Assembly (NCBI GenBank): GCA_030430575.1
Contig: JAUIKF010000025.1
Coordinates: 1 to 64,000 of the forward strand
Origin: Bacteroidia bacterium
GTDB lineage: Bacteria; Bacteroidota; Bacteroidia; J057
Direction: 5' to 3'
DNA: 64,000 nucleotides
This document shows, in pieces, positions 36,243 through 45,953 of the stretch. Position numbers and translations under genes: made by a program. The notes under the pieces are model-generated. The model saw only the letters and a list, made by a program, of their open reading frames with translations. It was not told the DNA's origin and did no database searches. Position 1 is the first letter of the stretch. Every line of letters starts with the position of its first letter.

Positions 36243-38186
36243 TTATGACTTCGAATGAATAGTTACTTGTATTGGACATATCCCTGTAGACTTGGTGTTG
36301 AGTTCTACTTCTAACTTTCTTCTTTTTTCTTCCCACCAAATTACCTGCCTTTCTCTTTTAGGCATATTCGCGAGCCATCTTTGCTTTTTTTCATCATCCC
36401 ATTCAGAATTGAAAGATTCCAGATCCTCCTCCGTAAGGTCTGAAGCAATTAGCTCCACCTCAATTGTCCGGATATACCCTTCCTTGGGATTTGTAGCAAT
36501 CTTTACTCCCTTACTAGTGCGGACTTTATGAAGTCGTTTTCCCAGTTCTTCTTTGCAAACAGCGCGAATGTCTGCTTGGGTGACAATCCGATCTCTTGTA
36601 ATGAATGATCTATTGAATGAGTTTTTCAGTGTGGCTACCTCTTTTTCCTCAGAGACAGCATCCCTTCCTCCTTGCGGAGATAAAAGCAGCTGAATTCTCT
36701 GTTCATTTATCTCTGGAAAAGTGCTTGCTTCTATTTCCCAGGCATTGACATCTAAATGATTTACTGCTGCCCCCGCTGTATTCCAAAATTTGATCGAAAT
36801 ATATTTACCGCTCTCTTCACTATGCAGTGAAAGATAGGGAATCCCATTTTGGAGAGATGGTTCCTTAGGAAGGCTGAGTCGAATTTGGTTGATATTATTC
36901 TTAAGTTCATCTACCTCAGAACTCGAGAGTTTACCCATTGCAGAAAATGATTTAACTTCATCATCTAATAGCCGTCCTACACTTGAAAGAAGGCTTGCAG
37001 CATTTCTTTCATCAAACCTATTGATGCCTCCGTTCCGAATGGTATAAGTTCCTGCTTCATATACATTGAAATCATCAAGTGCCTTTGAGGAATAAGACAA
37101 TCCCGAGTCGCTTTTTACTTCCTGTATATCCAAAAAGAAGCCAGGAGCATCTAAGGGCAATAACTGGATTGCCTGATTTTGTAAAAGCTTAACTTCATGA
37201 AGACGCCTGTTAATCGTAGGAAAACAATTAGGTCTTAACTTCATTTGCGTCAGTCTTTTCATGGGAAATGCGCCTGGTGCTTTGATATTTATCCAAAAGC
37301 ATGTTTTTTCATTATCAAAAACATGCTCCCCGAATGCATCTGCAATAACTTGCGGGAGGGCTGCATCCCCAATAGTAGAAAATGGGCTAAGGGTAACAAA
37401 AGAAGGCGCATAAAACTCAAGGACTTGGTGTTCAATTCTTTTGTTAACTTTCAAATTAGTTTCCCAATTAGTAAGGTCATCAAAAGATTCAGCCAGATTA
37501 TATCCGATGGTAGGATGAAGCGTATCATTCCCCACAGACCACTTTCCAGATGCCAAGAGTTGGACAAGTTCTTTTTTCTCGGCAGCAGAGACATCATATT
37601 CTGGCCAGTCAAAAAATAAGCGAAAATTGTTCAGTGAACTGATTTCATCAGGGGCTGAAAAACCTAGCCATATTTCAGAAGGAGGAATTGCATGTATAGC
37701 GTTATCACGGGACAGCGTCTCCTTATTGCCTTCCCAGTCTACTTCAAATAAGCCCCCCTGAACTACCATATAAGTGAGCTGAATATTCCATATGGGAAGA
37801 CTTGCCGCTGGGGAGAAGTAAATATCTTTCCTTATCTCAAGGTCAAGCTCTGGATTATATGAAGTCTTAGAAACAAAAAACTGATTTTCTGTCGATACAA
37901 GTCCTTCTGCTTCTGAAGGTTCTACAAATGCAATGGTGTGAGCTGGTTTAGGTCCTGTAAAGGTATCTGGGGTGAGCATATTGGCAAGGCGTGCCAATAT
38001 CCGAGCCTCTGCATTTCGTAAATCTTCTCCAAGACGCTCCAACTCTACAGCACATACTTCTCCTAGCATTTGTACTAAAGGATCTAAGGGGTTAGCTCCT
38101 TTTGCCTGTTTCCGCCAAAGGTCCAGCGCTGTTGATAATATCCTTTGCTTTATTTCCTCACGGTTCCAGTTATTGGGAGGGATCAT
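36243..38186 (-). CDS. tssF: T6SS baseplate protein TssF
   Basis: 647 residues, the normal size. The start is WNREEIKQRILSTALDLWRK (residues 6-25), then DPLVQMLGEVCAVELERLG and ARILARLANMLTPDTFTGPKPAH, which is the TssF N-terminal region that organises the wedge. The late segment NSFNRSFITRDRIVTQADIR is also a family hallmark. Together with TssG and TssE it forms the baseplate on which the tail assembles. A single start codon is possible; the gene follows tssE by 28 bp. Confidence 0.9.
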   Translation of the reverse strand: MIPPNNWNREEIKQRILSTALDLWRKQAKGANPLDPLVQMLGEVCAVELERLGEDLRNAEARILARLANMLTPDTFTGPKPAHTIAFVEPSEAEGLVSTENQFFVSKTSYNPELDLEIRKDIYFSPAASLPIWNIQLTYMVVQGGLFEVDWEGNKETLSRDNAIHAIPPSEIWLGFSAPDEISSLNNFRLFFDWPEYDVSAAEKKELVQLLASGKWSVGNDTLHPTIGYNLAESFDDLTNWETNLKVNKRIEHQVLEFYAPSFVTLSPFSTIGDAALPQVIADAFGEHVFDNEKTCFWINIKAPGAFPMKRLTQMKLRPNCFPTINRRLHEVKLLQNQAIQLLPLDAPGFFLDIQEVKSDSGLSYSSKALDDFNVYEAGTYTIRNGGINRFDERNAASLLSSVGRLLDDEVKSFSAMGKLSSSEVDELKNNINQIRLSLPKEPSLQNGIPYLSLHSEESGKYISIKFWNTAGAAVNHLDVNAWEIEASTFPEINEQRIQLLLSPQGGRDAVSEEKEVATLKNSFNRSFITRDRIVTQADIRAVCKEELGKRLHKVRTSKGVKIATNPKEGYIRTIEVELIASDLTEEDLESFNSEWDDEKKQRWLANMPKRERQVIWWEEKRRKLEVELNTKSTGICPIQVTIHSKS

Positions 38187-38214
38187 GAATTTTCATAGAA
38201 TTGAAGGGTAAAAG

Positions 38215-38673
38215 CTAATCCAGAGAAAGCGGACTAAAATAGAGTTGTTCATGAAAGAAAAAATCAAGTTTAGTTCCTTTGATTTTTCCAGTGATATTAA
38301 TATTGATAAACCGCTTCATACGGTTGTATACTTTAGGCTCATCGGTTATTTTGTCGTTAAACTCTTCTGGTTTTTGATGATTTGCTTTTACCCTTACATT
38401 TTGTAATCGGGTTTCGTACTTATCAATCGAGTCTTTGATGGAAGTTTCAATATCTCCCCTCCAATTATCTTCTTGATCTTTTTTCAATAGCTTAAAATCA
38501 TCTTCCCATATTTCACAACCGAACGCGGGGTCAAATTTTTTTTCCCCTAGTTGGGTAGCAATGATGAGCTTTAGGTGCTGACCGATAGACACCTCAAGAT
38601 CACATTTGGCAGATTTCCGGGGATCCCATATATCATTTGGGGAAAAAGGTAAATTATAATAGTCTCCGTCCAT
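38215..38673 (-). CDS. tssE: T6SS baseplate protein TssE (gp25-like)
   Basis: 152 residues. The gp25-like core has SPNDIWDPRKSAKCDLEVSI and LGEKKFDPAFGCEIWEDDF, then SIKDSIDKYETRLQNVRVKA, the usual pattern of helix and strands in the phage T4 gp25/TssE fold. TssE starts sheath polymerisation from the baseplate. It lies 4 bp from vgrG. Confidence 0.85.
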   Translation of the reverse strand: MDGDYYNLPFSPNDIWDPRKSAKCDLEVSIGQHLKLIIATQLGEKKFDPAFGCEIWEDDFKLLKKDQEDNWRGDIETSIKDSIDKYETRLQNVRVKANHQKPEEFNDKITDEPKVYNRMKRFININITGKIKGTKLDFFFHEQLYFSPLSLD

Positions 38674-38677
38674 CTGA

Positions 38678-40522
38678 TCAGTTCAATTTAACCATGGGAG
38701 CCTCCACAGTAGTCATAGCGCCACCTTTGACAGCCATATTCGCCTTAGCTTCTACAGTGGTATTCGTCGAATTCAATTTCCCTTCTGCGGGACTTAGTTC
38801 TATTGTGCTTTGCTGAACAGAGAGCTTGATACTGCTTTGCCCATCTACGGTGGCATCTTTCGCAGAAGCTTTCAGTGCTTCTTCAGCAGAGACGGTAATA
38901 TTTTTACCATTTACTTTGATCTCAGGGCTATTCAAGGTGAAACTATCGCTGGCATCAACAGTCATCTCTTTTGATGTGATAACCAACTTATTCATAGAAT
39001 GAATCGTCACAAGGCCCCCCTCCCCTATCGTCATCGTAATTTTATTTTCTCCAGCCTTGTTTAAAATGCTTATTTCCTCCTCTCCAGCAGTGTCTTTTAA
39101 GGTAATTTCGTTACCGCTTTTGGTTTTAATGGCTTTAATATTATTGTCACCATCTGCCCAAGAATCGCTTGGTTTTGCTTTACCATGGTAAGCACTCCCC
39201 ATAATAAAGGGACGGTCTGGGTCATTATATTCAAACCCAATCATCACTTCATCTTCAATTTCAGGCATAATGAAAAAACCACCTGATTTCCCTCCATGGC
39301 CACTTACCACCCTTATCCAGGGAGTTGTTTCGCCTTTCTCTTGCCATTGAAGTTGTACTTTTGCACGTCCCAAACCATCAGGGTCATGATTTTCTTTAAC
39401 AGTCCCTAATTGAGGTTCACACTGTGGAGGTAGTACATGGGGATTCTGAAGTGGCAAAACCGCTTCATTAGGCATAGCTTGAAAGTGGTTTTGATAGTTG
39501 CCATCCCCATCTATGAGATGACTAATATGTGTGATGACATATTTGCCAAAATTTTCTGTAGCTTTTTTTTCGTTCAGGCCTGTCAGTTCTATTGATTTTC
39601 CGACTGTCAGTCCTATATGATCACTGATCCCAGAGACGCCCACCATCTCATTCGACTTATAGGTTTTCTCCCTCATGATTGCTTCCTCTAACTCCCCCTT
39701 TTCCTGAATGGGAAGACGCAAAGGAGAAACTGGCGTCTGCTTATACAAGGTATTAGACTCATCTAATAAGAATGAGCCGTATTTAGGTTCGAGGCCTTCT
39801 GGTTTTTGACTAGCAGCAGATACCCTAAAAGTTTCATTTTTTTCATAATTATAGGCAATTCGATCAAATGAAGCAGGGGTTAATTTTATGCCAAAATCCA
39901 GCTGGAAGAGTTCTTTACCTAAATGAAGCTTTATGGGCTTTTCAGATTTTCTTTTCCCAAAACACAATTTTGCTCCATCATAGTAAAACCACTCTCCATA
40001 TGTAGCGGCAATCCTAGAAATGAAATGGAAATTGGATTCTTGGTATTGCACCAAATATGGAACAGGCTTCGTGAACCGAGGAGAAACATCAAATTCTAGC
40101 AAGTTTTGGGGATACTCTCCAAGAATCTCCTTCACCGTAGCGCTAATAGCCTTTTCTGAAAAGGATTTACACCCTTTACCATCATCCAGTAGGATGGTAG
40201 GGCTGTATCCTGAAAAAACAATATCGATCCCTTTTCCGTGCTGTCTCACCAAGGATATGTCAGTGACGATTCCTCTAAATTCATTTGGGGCAGATTTTTG
40301 AGATTTGAGATGTGTCTTAATGGTTACCCGAAGAAGCTTCCCGATAAAATCCTTCGACTTCTCAATCAGGGTACCTTCTTTTTCTTCTATGGCTCTACTG
40401 GGTATTTGAAGTTTAAAGCTGTGATGCCAGCCCATTTGTTGGGTAATAGTAAGACGGGAGAAAGGTGATAGTATGTCACCACCTTTTCCCATTTCAATTT
40501 GTACTTGAGCTTTTTTTGGCAC
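38678..40522 (-). CDS. tssI: T6SS spike protein VgrG
   Basis: 614 residues. The N-terminal gp27-like half is followed by an OB-fold gp5 segment near residue 365 (LGTVKENHDPDGLGRAKVQL, TPWIRVVSGHGG, IEDEVMIGFEYNDPDRPFIMG). The C-terminal part is a beta-prism with repeating hydrophobic, Ser/Thr-rich strands (TMTIGEGG, VDASDSFTLNSPEIKV). It ends in plain beta strands (MTTVEAPMVKLN) with no effector extension, so it must carry effectors through PAAR proteins such as the Rhs protein at 47292. It trims the tip of the tail that pierces the target cell. Confidence 0.95.
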   Translation of the reverse strand: MPKKAQVQIEMGKGGDILSPFSRLTITQQMGWHHSFKLQIPSRAIEEKEGTLIEKSKDFIGKLLRVTIKTHLKSQKSAPNEFRGIVTDISLVRQHGKGIDIVFSGYSPTILLDDGKGCKSFSEKAISATVKEILGEYPQNLLEFDVSPRFTKPVPYLVQYQESNFHFISRIAATYGEWFYYDGAKLCFGKRKSEKPIKLHLGKELFQLDFGIKLTPASFDRIAYNYEKNETFRVSAASQKPEGLEPKYGSFLLDESNTLYKQTPVSPLRLPIQEKGELEEAIMREKTYKSNEMVGVSGISDHIGLTVGKSIELTGLNEKKATENFGKYVITHISHLIDGDGNYQNHFQAMPNEAVLPLQNPHVLPPQCEPQLGTVKENHDPDGLGRAKVQLQWQEKGETTPWIRVVSGHGGKSGGFFIMPEIEDEVMIGFEYNDPDRPFIMGSAYHGKAKPSDSWADGDNNIKAIKTKSGNEITLKDTAGEEEISILNKAGENKITMTIGEGGLVTIHSMNKLVITSKEMTVDASDSFTLNSPEIKVNGKNITVSAEEALKASAKDATVDGQSSIKLSVQQSTIELSPAEGKLNSTNTTVEAKANMAVKGGAMTTVEAPMVKLN

Positions 40523-40545
40523 TTTGTACGGATTTTAGTGAAACA

Positions 40546-40932
40546 TTAGATAGGCCAATCATTCTCGAGAGAACCATCACCCATTTCAATAGTCTTCGCA
40601 GAAAACACCATACTCATGTTCATAGGGTTATCCCCTATAGCGTCAATAGATTCCGTGTAGCTAATGAGGTAGGCATCCGTAAAGATCAATTCACGCATGA
40701 CAGCTTCATCATCGCGTTTGAAGTATTTGATACTCCCAGACTTCATCATGTATGGGCTTACCATCCACTCAAAGAAAGAATTGTTGCTTGTGGACTCTAT
40801 TTCGATATGGATCGTTCCGCCTTTCACATCGCTGGAAGGGCGGCCTGTAGCATCTACAGAACGTTGCAGTTGGAAACTCGCATGAAGGACTCGGTGCGTC
40901 CCATCAAGCTCTAGGTCGGCTCTAAATGACAT
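40546..40932 (-). CDS. tssD: T6SS tube protein Hcp (TssD)
   Basis: 128 residues. The pattern MSFRADLELDGTHRVLHASF, the middle GGTIHIEIESTSNNSFFEWM and the C-terminal MNMSMVFSAKTIEMG matches the Bacteroidota Hcp form. Rings of Hcp stack into the inner tube that is propelled by the sheath. High expression is usual. The gene lies in the expected place between tssC and vgrG. Confidence 0.93.
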   Translation of the reverse strand: MSFRADLELDGTHRVLHASFQLQRSVDATGRPSSDVKGGTIHIEIESTSNNSFFEWMVSPYMMKSGSIKYFKRDDEAVMRELIFTDAYLISYTESIDAIGDNPMNMSMVFSAKTIEMGDGSLENDWPI

Positions 40933-40969
40933 GGTTTATTAATTAAAGGGTTAAAAAATGTTTGCTTAT

Positions 40970-42334
40970 TTATTGATTTTGTTCGTATTCCGCTTTCCAT
41001 TCCGGGGAATCTAAATCCATTCCCTTGGTTCCTTCCATAGATATGACAAATGTCCTGGCGCAGAAATAAGGGACTAGGTACACTTGTAGATCAACACGGT
41101 CTTTTTCTCCTTTTAGCTTATCAAATTTGAGAATCCTAAAATCTTCAATCAGTTTTCCTGGGCCTTTATTGTCATCTAAGAACTTCACAATCTGGCCGCG
41201 AATGTCCTTAAGCATTTTAGTATTGATATTTTCAAAGGCACGTCTATTGAGGAAATCCATCAGCGTCTTGGTCATGTGGTCAAATACTTGGACTACTGAA
41301 TAGGTTTGCAGGCCTAAATTATCCCCATTAAATAGGGTCTTCGCTGAGAAAGCCATAACTTTGCCATATTCATTGACCATAGGGACAAGGTTGAGACGCT
41401 CAAGGTCAGATATTTCGCTTTTCTTAAGCGGGAAATTTACGCCATCTGCCTCGTTGATGCCTCCAAACTTTTTCCCCGCACGAGGTTGAGCAATGACCAC
41501 TTTTTGATCGTACAGGCGCCCTGCTAAGGCTGCTGACCCTGGCACAAAAACATGCTCTTCTTCTCCCAGCTCCTCCGCTTTTTCTCTCCCCACCAACCAA
41601 TTGCAAGTCATAATGACATGGGATCGGTGAATCTCTCCTCCAGCAAGGTTGGCTTCTTCAAACTGCTGCATCACCGTATCTGGGTCTTCGTAGTTCTCAA
41701 AGTCTGTGATCAGCATCACTTTATGCTGATGGGCAATCTTTGCCCATTTTTCTACCACAGCGTTTGAGCCAAGGTATCCCGGAATGACCAAGAATGAATA
41801 ATTATCTCTAAGGTCGAGGCGGTCATAGTTTTCGGTAAACTCCTGCTCAATGCCATCAATAAATAGCGGATTGTCCAAATCGGTCAACTGTTCCAAATCT
41901 GCATTGACAATCGACAGATTTTTTATTTTTGAAGATTCAGAATTAGCAAAAAAGGCCGCTGTTGCTCTATAGGCCTGTTCTAACTCACGGGTTCTTTCCA
42001 GTGCAATGCTTTGGTTTTTAGACAAAACTTGGCCTGCCTCATCCGCCTTGGTTTCTGCACTACCAATCATTTCTGAGACATCTTCCGAAGAACTCAACAG
42101 ATCGTGAAACAACTGAAGCCGGTTCAGCAAGGCAGCTCGATCATCTTTTTTGGAATCTTGGGTCATGAAAATCCGGCGGGAGGTTTTCTTCGAAGGATCC
42201 AAATTTCGCGCACCGTTAACGGATGTAGCAAGTATTCCAAAACCTCCAAAACGCTGGAGCTCTTTTACGTGTGAAGCAAAGTTTTCTTTTTCTTTAAGCT
42301 TTTCTTGTGATATTAATTTATCTTTTTCTTCCAT
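40970..42334 (-). CDS. tssC: T6SS sheath large subunit TssC
   Basis: 454 residues. Sheath landmarks are DLEQLTDLDNPLFIDGIEQE, YSFLVIPGYLGSNAVVEKWA, HVIMTCNWLVGREKAEELG, and a C-terminal core with RAFENINTKMLKDIRGQIVKF. TssB and TssC form the contractile sheath. 454 is shorter than many proteobacterial TssC but normal here. It lies 46 bp after tssB. Confidence 0.92.
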   Translation of the reverse strand: MEEKDKLISQEKLKEKENFASHVKELQRFGGFGILATSVNGARNLDPSKKTSRRIFMTQDSKKDDRAALLNRLQLFHDLLSSSEDVSEMIGSAETKADEAGQVLSKNQSIALERTRELEQAYRATAAFFANSESSKIKNLSIVNADLEQLTDLDNPLFIDGIEQEFTENYDRLDLRDNYSFLVIPGYLGSNAVVEKWAKIAHQHKVMLITDFENYEDPDTVMQQFEEANLAGGEIHRSHVIMTCNWLVGREKAEELGEEEHVFVPGSAALAGRLYDQKVVIAQPRAGKKFGGINEADGVNFPLKKSEISDLERLNLVPMVNEYGKVMAFSAKTLFNGDNLGLQTYSVVQVFDHMTKTLMDFLNRRAFENINTKMLKDIRGQIVKFLDDNKGPGKLIEDFRILKFDKLKGEKDRVDLQVYLVPYFCARTFVISMEGTKGMDLDSPEWKAEYEQNQ

Positions 42335-42380
42335 GAATTAAGCGAAGTAATAGGGTGATAGGGTACTGACAGTAAGTATC

Positions 42381-42830
42381 TTAAGTATTAGAATCTTCCA
42401 AGTCTGCGATCATGCTTTTCAAGGAAGCCAAATATGCCTGCTTTGCAGCGGGATCTTTCAGCAATTTGAGCAATTGTTTATTTGACTTCAATACCTTGGC
42501 AAATTCCATGTATTCATCTTGCTTGGCTTGGAGGTCATTCAAAAATGCACTTTGCTTCGTAATGCCCTTTTTCCCAAAATCGCCAACCGTTGAGAAATGA
42601 AGCGTCTCCGATTCCGATCCTCCATCTTCAGTCTCAAATTCCACCTCCACATTTGGCTCAAAATGCTTAAACACTTGGTCCATATTGGTGAGTCCTTCGA
42701 CAACTTCAGGCATAGGAGCCTGTTCATCGGTAAACTTATTAGCTAGAAGTGTTTTATTTTTTGAGAGGAGGGATATTGCCTCACTTGCTTCTTGTGGCTT
42801 CTCCTGGCCACCAATTCCATATTCTGACAT
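42381..42830 (-). CDS. tssB: T6SS sheath small subunit TssB
   Basis: 149 residues. It starts MSEYGIGGQEKPQE, with NMDQVFKHFEPNVEVEFETE leading into the conserved segment that inserts into TssC. The sequence is short and acidic at the N-terminus, as usual. Together with TssC it forms the sheath that ClpV later disassembles. Confidence 0.88.
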   Translation of the reverse strand: MSEYGIGGQEKPQEASEAISLLSKNKTLLANKFTDEQAPMPEVVEGLTNMDQVFKHFEPNVEVEFETEDGGSESETLHFSTVGDFGKKGITKQSAFLNDLQAKQDEYMEFAKVLKSNKQLLKLLKDPAAKQAYLASLKSMIADLEDSNT

Positions 42831-42930
42831 AGTAGTATGTTACTTTTGGGGTTATTAGTTCTGGTTGAATCAATTTATATTCCTAGCCTAAATTACAATA
42901 GTAATTTTAGATATTCAAGTCTTTGTGAAT

Positions 42931-45429
42931 TTAAAATTTCCAATCTAGGCTATTATCCTCACCCACTTCAATTCGCAAAGTAGAACCAGGTTTTACTCGC
43001 CCATCAATAATCATTTTGGAGATGGGTTTTCGAAGCTGCGACCGCAATTCTCCCAACAAAGGTCGTGCGCCGAAACGCGCATTAAAGCCATCATAGGCAA
43101 TTTTAGCCTTTGCTTCTTCCGTTAAGGTCAACGTAATTTTTTGGTCAGCTAATAACTTTACTAGCTTCCTTAGATGAATGTCAAATATTTTGACAATGTT
43201 CTCTTTTGTAATTGGCGCAAATGGAACCACTTCGGTAATTCGGCCCAAGAATTCGGGGCGGAAATAAGATTCCATAATTGATTTCAAGTCATTGCTATTG
43301 GGAAGGCTCCCGCCTTCAAATCTCTTGACGATCTCCTCGCTTCCTATATTGGAGGTAAATAGGATGATGGCGTTTGAAAAATCTCCTACTTTGCCCAATC
43401 TATCCGTAAGGCTTCCCTCATCCAATAATTGAAGAAAAATATCAAACACAGAAGGGTGGGCTTTCTCTATTTCATCAAATAATACAACGGAATAAGGTTT
43501 GGAGCGGATTTTATTGACAAGCACCCCACCCTCTTTATACCCCACATACCCAGAAGGTGCCCCCAATAAGGTAGCAGATGAATGCTCCTCTTTGAACTCG
43601 GACATATCGAAACGCATAAGGGTGCTTTCATCATCAAAGAGATAGGAGGCAATGGCTTTGGCGAGTTCGGTCTTTCCTGTTCCAGTAGGACCTGATAGAA
43701 AGAATGAGCCAATGGGAAGCCCAGGCTTATTCAGTCCTGATCGCGAAATCTGGATAGCATCTACGATAGCTTCTATCGCATGATCTTGCCCGATTACTCT
43801 TTTCTTGAGGGTAGCCCCCATATGAAGGAGTTTTTCCTTTTCCTCTGTTTGAATTTTCCCAATCGGAATGCCCGTCTTATAAGAGATCATAGCAGCTATG
43901 TCTTCTGCCTCTACTGTCTCTTTATGATCCGTCGCAAGCACCTTCAGTTTCTCAATCCGATCATCCAAAGTGGCAGATAAACTAGCTGAATCATCTATTT
44001 CGGCTTTATCTGTGTTTTCAAGTCGTCCTAACAAAATTGGACTAAGTCGATGGTTCATTTGCCTTTCAAACCATTTCAATTCAGCTAAAAATGCCGCTGG
44101 GTCAAAGTCTTCTTCTTTTTCTTTTAACGCTTTCAGTTCTGCTTCTAGTGCCGCCAATTCTGGGAGCGCATTTTCTGACGAAAGTTTATATGCCGCCATC
44201 GTCCGATCCACCAAATCAATAGCCGTATCAGGAAGGCTCCTTTCTTTCAGATACCGTTTGGCCAAATGAACAGCCATTTTATAGGCAGCTTCTTCTACCT
44301 GGATACCGTGATGTTCCTGATAGCGTGGCAGAAGGGTAGCCACCATCCGACAGGCCGTTTCCTCATCTGGCTCGTGAACATCAAGTCGCTCAAATCTCCT
44401 AGCCAAAGCCTCATCTGGCTCTATAAATCCTCTGAATTCTTCTGTGGTCGTCGCACCTATAACGGTGATTTCCCCTCTGCCAAGTTCTGGTTTTAGCAGG
44501 TTGGCAGCGCCGCTAAGAGAGGCTTGAGGATCTAGCAAGACATGAATCTCATCAATAAATAAGATTCCTTTTTCAAATTGCTTTACCTCTTTTAATATGG
44601 CCTTCAGTCGATCCTCTAGCTCTCCTTTATAGGAAGCTCCTGCTATCAAGGCGCCTAGGTCTATCTCGAAAATCCTTGCATTCCCAAGGCTGCCTGATGT
44701 CTTCCCCGCTACTATGTATCGGGCAAAACCATCAACCAGAGCCGTTTTACCTACCCCTGGCTCACCTACCAACAGCACATTGGGTTTAGAACGCCGCCCC
44801 AAAATTTCGGCCATATTGCGGACCTCTCCTTCTCTGCCAATTATAGGATCAAGGTTTTCCTCTGAGGCGAGGGCTGTTTTGTCAATACAATATTGTAGCA
44901 GGGCACGAGAACTGGTGCTTGAGCCTGGGGAGTCATTTGATGAGGGGGCTGAAGCGGTCGTTTGAGGGGAAATGGCATCTGCTATTTCTACCTCTTTCAG
45001 CGCAGCTTCTAGGACTTCATTCTCTGTAAGGATAAAAGTTTTGAGCTGATCTTCTGAAAACCCCACATTAGGTTTACACAGTGCCACCAAAACACAAAGG
45101 GGATTGACTTCTTCTAGGGAAAGCTTGATTCTAACCACATCTGCAACTTCCATTACCTTCAATACCACATCATCCCCGCTAGGTGTCCCACTCATTTGGG
45201 CAAACTTCGGATATTCTGAAATGAAATAATCTGCCCATTCCTGCAAATCGTATATATCTTTTCCCCAAGCCACTAACAAGGAAGAGAGACCTATCTCATT
45301 GTGAAGGATAGCCTTGAGCAGATGGGGGGAAGAAAAGTGGGAATTACGATGTTCTTTAGCAATCGCTTGTGCTATATGGATGGCATTCCGTAATTCTGGA
45401 GAAAAAGCTAAGGTTAGATTTGTAAGCAT
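42931..45429 (-). CDS. tssH: AAA+ ATPase ClpV (TssH)
   Basis: The unfoldase that recycles contracted TssBC sheath. I chose the ATG at 45429 (MLTNLTLAFSPELRNAIHIA), where the Clp N-domain begins; a longer reading to 45486 adds 19 residues with no family match. Walker A motifs are GEPGVGKT (residues 222-229 in this numbering) and GPTGTGKT in the second ATPase domain; Walker B boxes are ILFIDEIH and VVLFDEIEKA. Between them lies the ClpB-type middle domain. About 832 residues. First gene of the minus-strand T6SS operon, divergent from the payload genes. Confidence 0.95.
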   Translation of the reverse strand: MLTNLTLAFSPELRNAIHIAQAIAKEHRNSHFSSPHLLKAILHNEIGLSSLLVAWGKDIYDLQEWADYFISEYPKFAQMSGTPSGDDVVLKVMEVADVVRIKLSLEEVNPLCVLVALCKPNVGFSEDQLKTFILTENEVLEAALKEVEIADAISPQTTASAPSSNDSPGSSTSSRALLQYCIDKTALASEENLDPIIGREGEVRNMAEILGRRSKPNVLLVGEPGVGKTALVDGFARYIVAGKTSGSLGNARIFEIDLGALIAGASYKGELEDRLKAILKEVKQFEKGILFIDEIHVLLDPQASLSGAANLLKPELGRGEITVIGATTTEEFRGFIEPDEALARRFERLDVHEPDEETACRMVATLLPRYQEHHGIQVEEAAYKMAVHLAKRYLKERSLPDTAIDLVDRTMAAYKLSSENALPELAALEAELKALKEKEEDFDPAAFLAELKWFERQMNHRLSPILLGRLENTDKAEIDDSASLSATLDDRIEKLKVLATDHKETVEAEDIAAMISYKTGIPIGKIQTEEKEKLLHMGATLKKRVIGQDHAIEAIVDAIQISRSGLNKPGLPIGSFFLSGPTGTGKTELAKAIASYLFDDESTLMRFDMSEFKEEHSSATLLGAPSGYVGYKEGGVLVNKIRSKPYSVVLFDEIEKAHPSVFDIFLQLLDEGSLTDRLGKVGDFSNAIILFTSNIGSEEIVKRFEGGSLPNSNDLKSIMESYFRPEFLGRITEVVPFAPITKENIVKIFDIHLRKLVKLLADQKITLTLTEEAKAKIAYDGFNARFGARPLLGELRSQLRKPISKMIIDGRVKPGSTLRIEVGEDNSLDWKF

Positions 45430-45486
45430 TAGAGTGGTGGCTTTACAAAATGTTTTATGATTTGAAAGATAATGGAATTCATCCAA

Positions 45487-45953
45487 TTATCCAAATGAGA
45501 TCACTGAATGCAAGCGCATATTATGTGCAAAAAATTAATATTCAAAATAAATAGTCGATATTTAAATAAAATCAATAAATATATTGGTTTTATATTCCCC
45601 ATTTTTAAGGAGGAAGGCATCCTCAAAATTGATGATAAATAGTCATTATTTATAATTAGAGACCATATAGTCAAATATTATGACACTCAAATATGCAGGT
45701 TAAAATTACCCTAAATATACACACAATATTTATGAAATAATTAAACAAATAATTAATATTGCAATATTCACTACATCAATAACAGAGCCATTGTAAAGAA
45801 GTTCCTTTCCTAAATACACACAGCCCAGTCCAGTAGGATAGCCGATACATGAGATAGGGATTAGGATGATTCTGAATTGAAAATTTTTTATATTGAAGGG
45901 CTTTTATGCTAAGTATCCGTTTTACCTAATTATATTATTAACCCAATAACCCT
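45487..45953. other. AT-rich divergent control region
   Basis: No gene is seen. The region is strongly AT-rich and must carry promoters for the T6SS operon and the payload operon. Two copies of a TAAATAGTC.ATATTTA-like imperfect palindrome lie at 45547-45564 and 45635-45653 and could be binding sites of a shared regulator. I see no perfect TAnnTTTG box. Confidence 0.5.

Noticed and set aside
33103-45429. Extracellular contractile injection system (eCIS) instead of T6SS
   Set aside because: TssK, TssE/F/G, Hcp, VgrG, ClpV and TssB/TssC order is T6SS; no eCIS-specific sheath or AAA gene set is seen.
45430-45486. 19-codon N-terminal extension of ClpV
   Set aside because: The Clp N-domain starts at the ATG at 45429; the extra residues have no family match.
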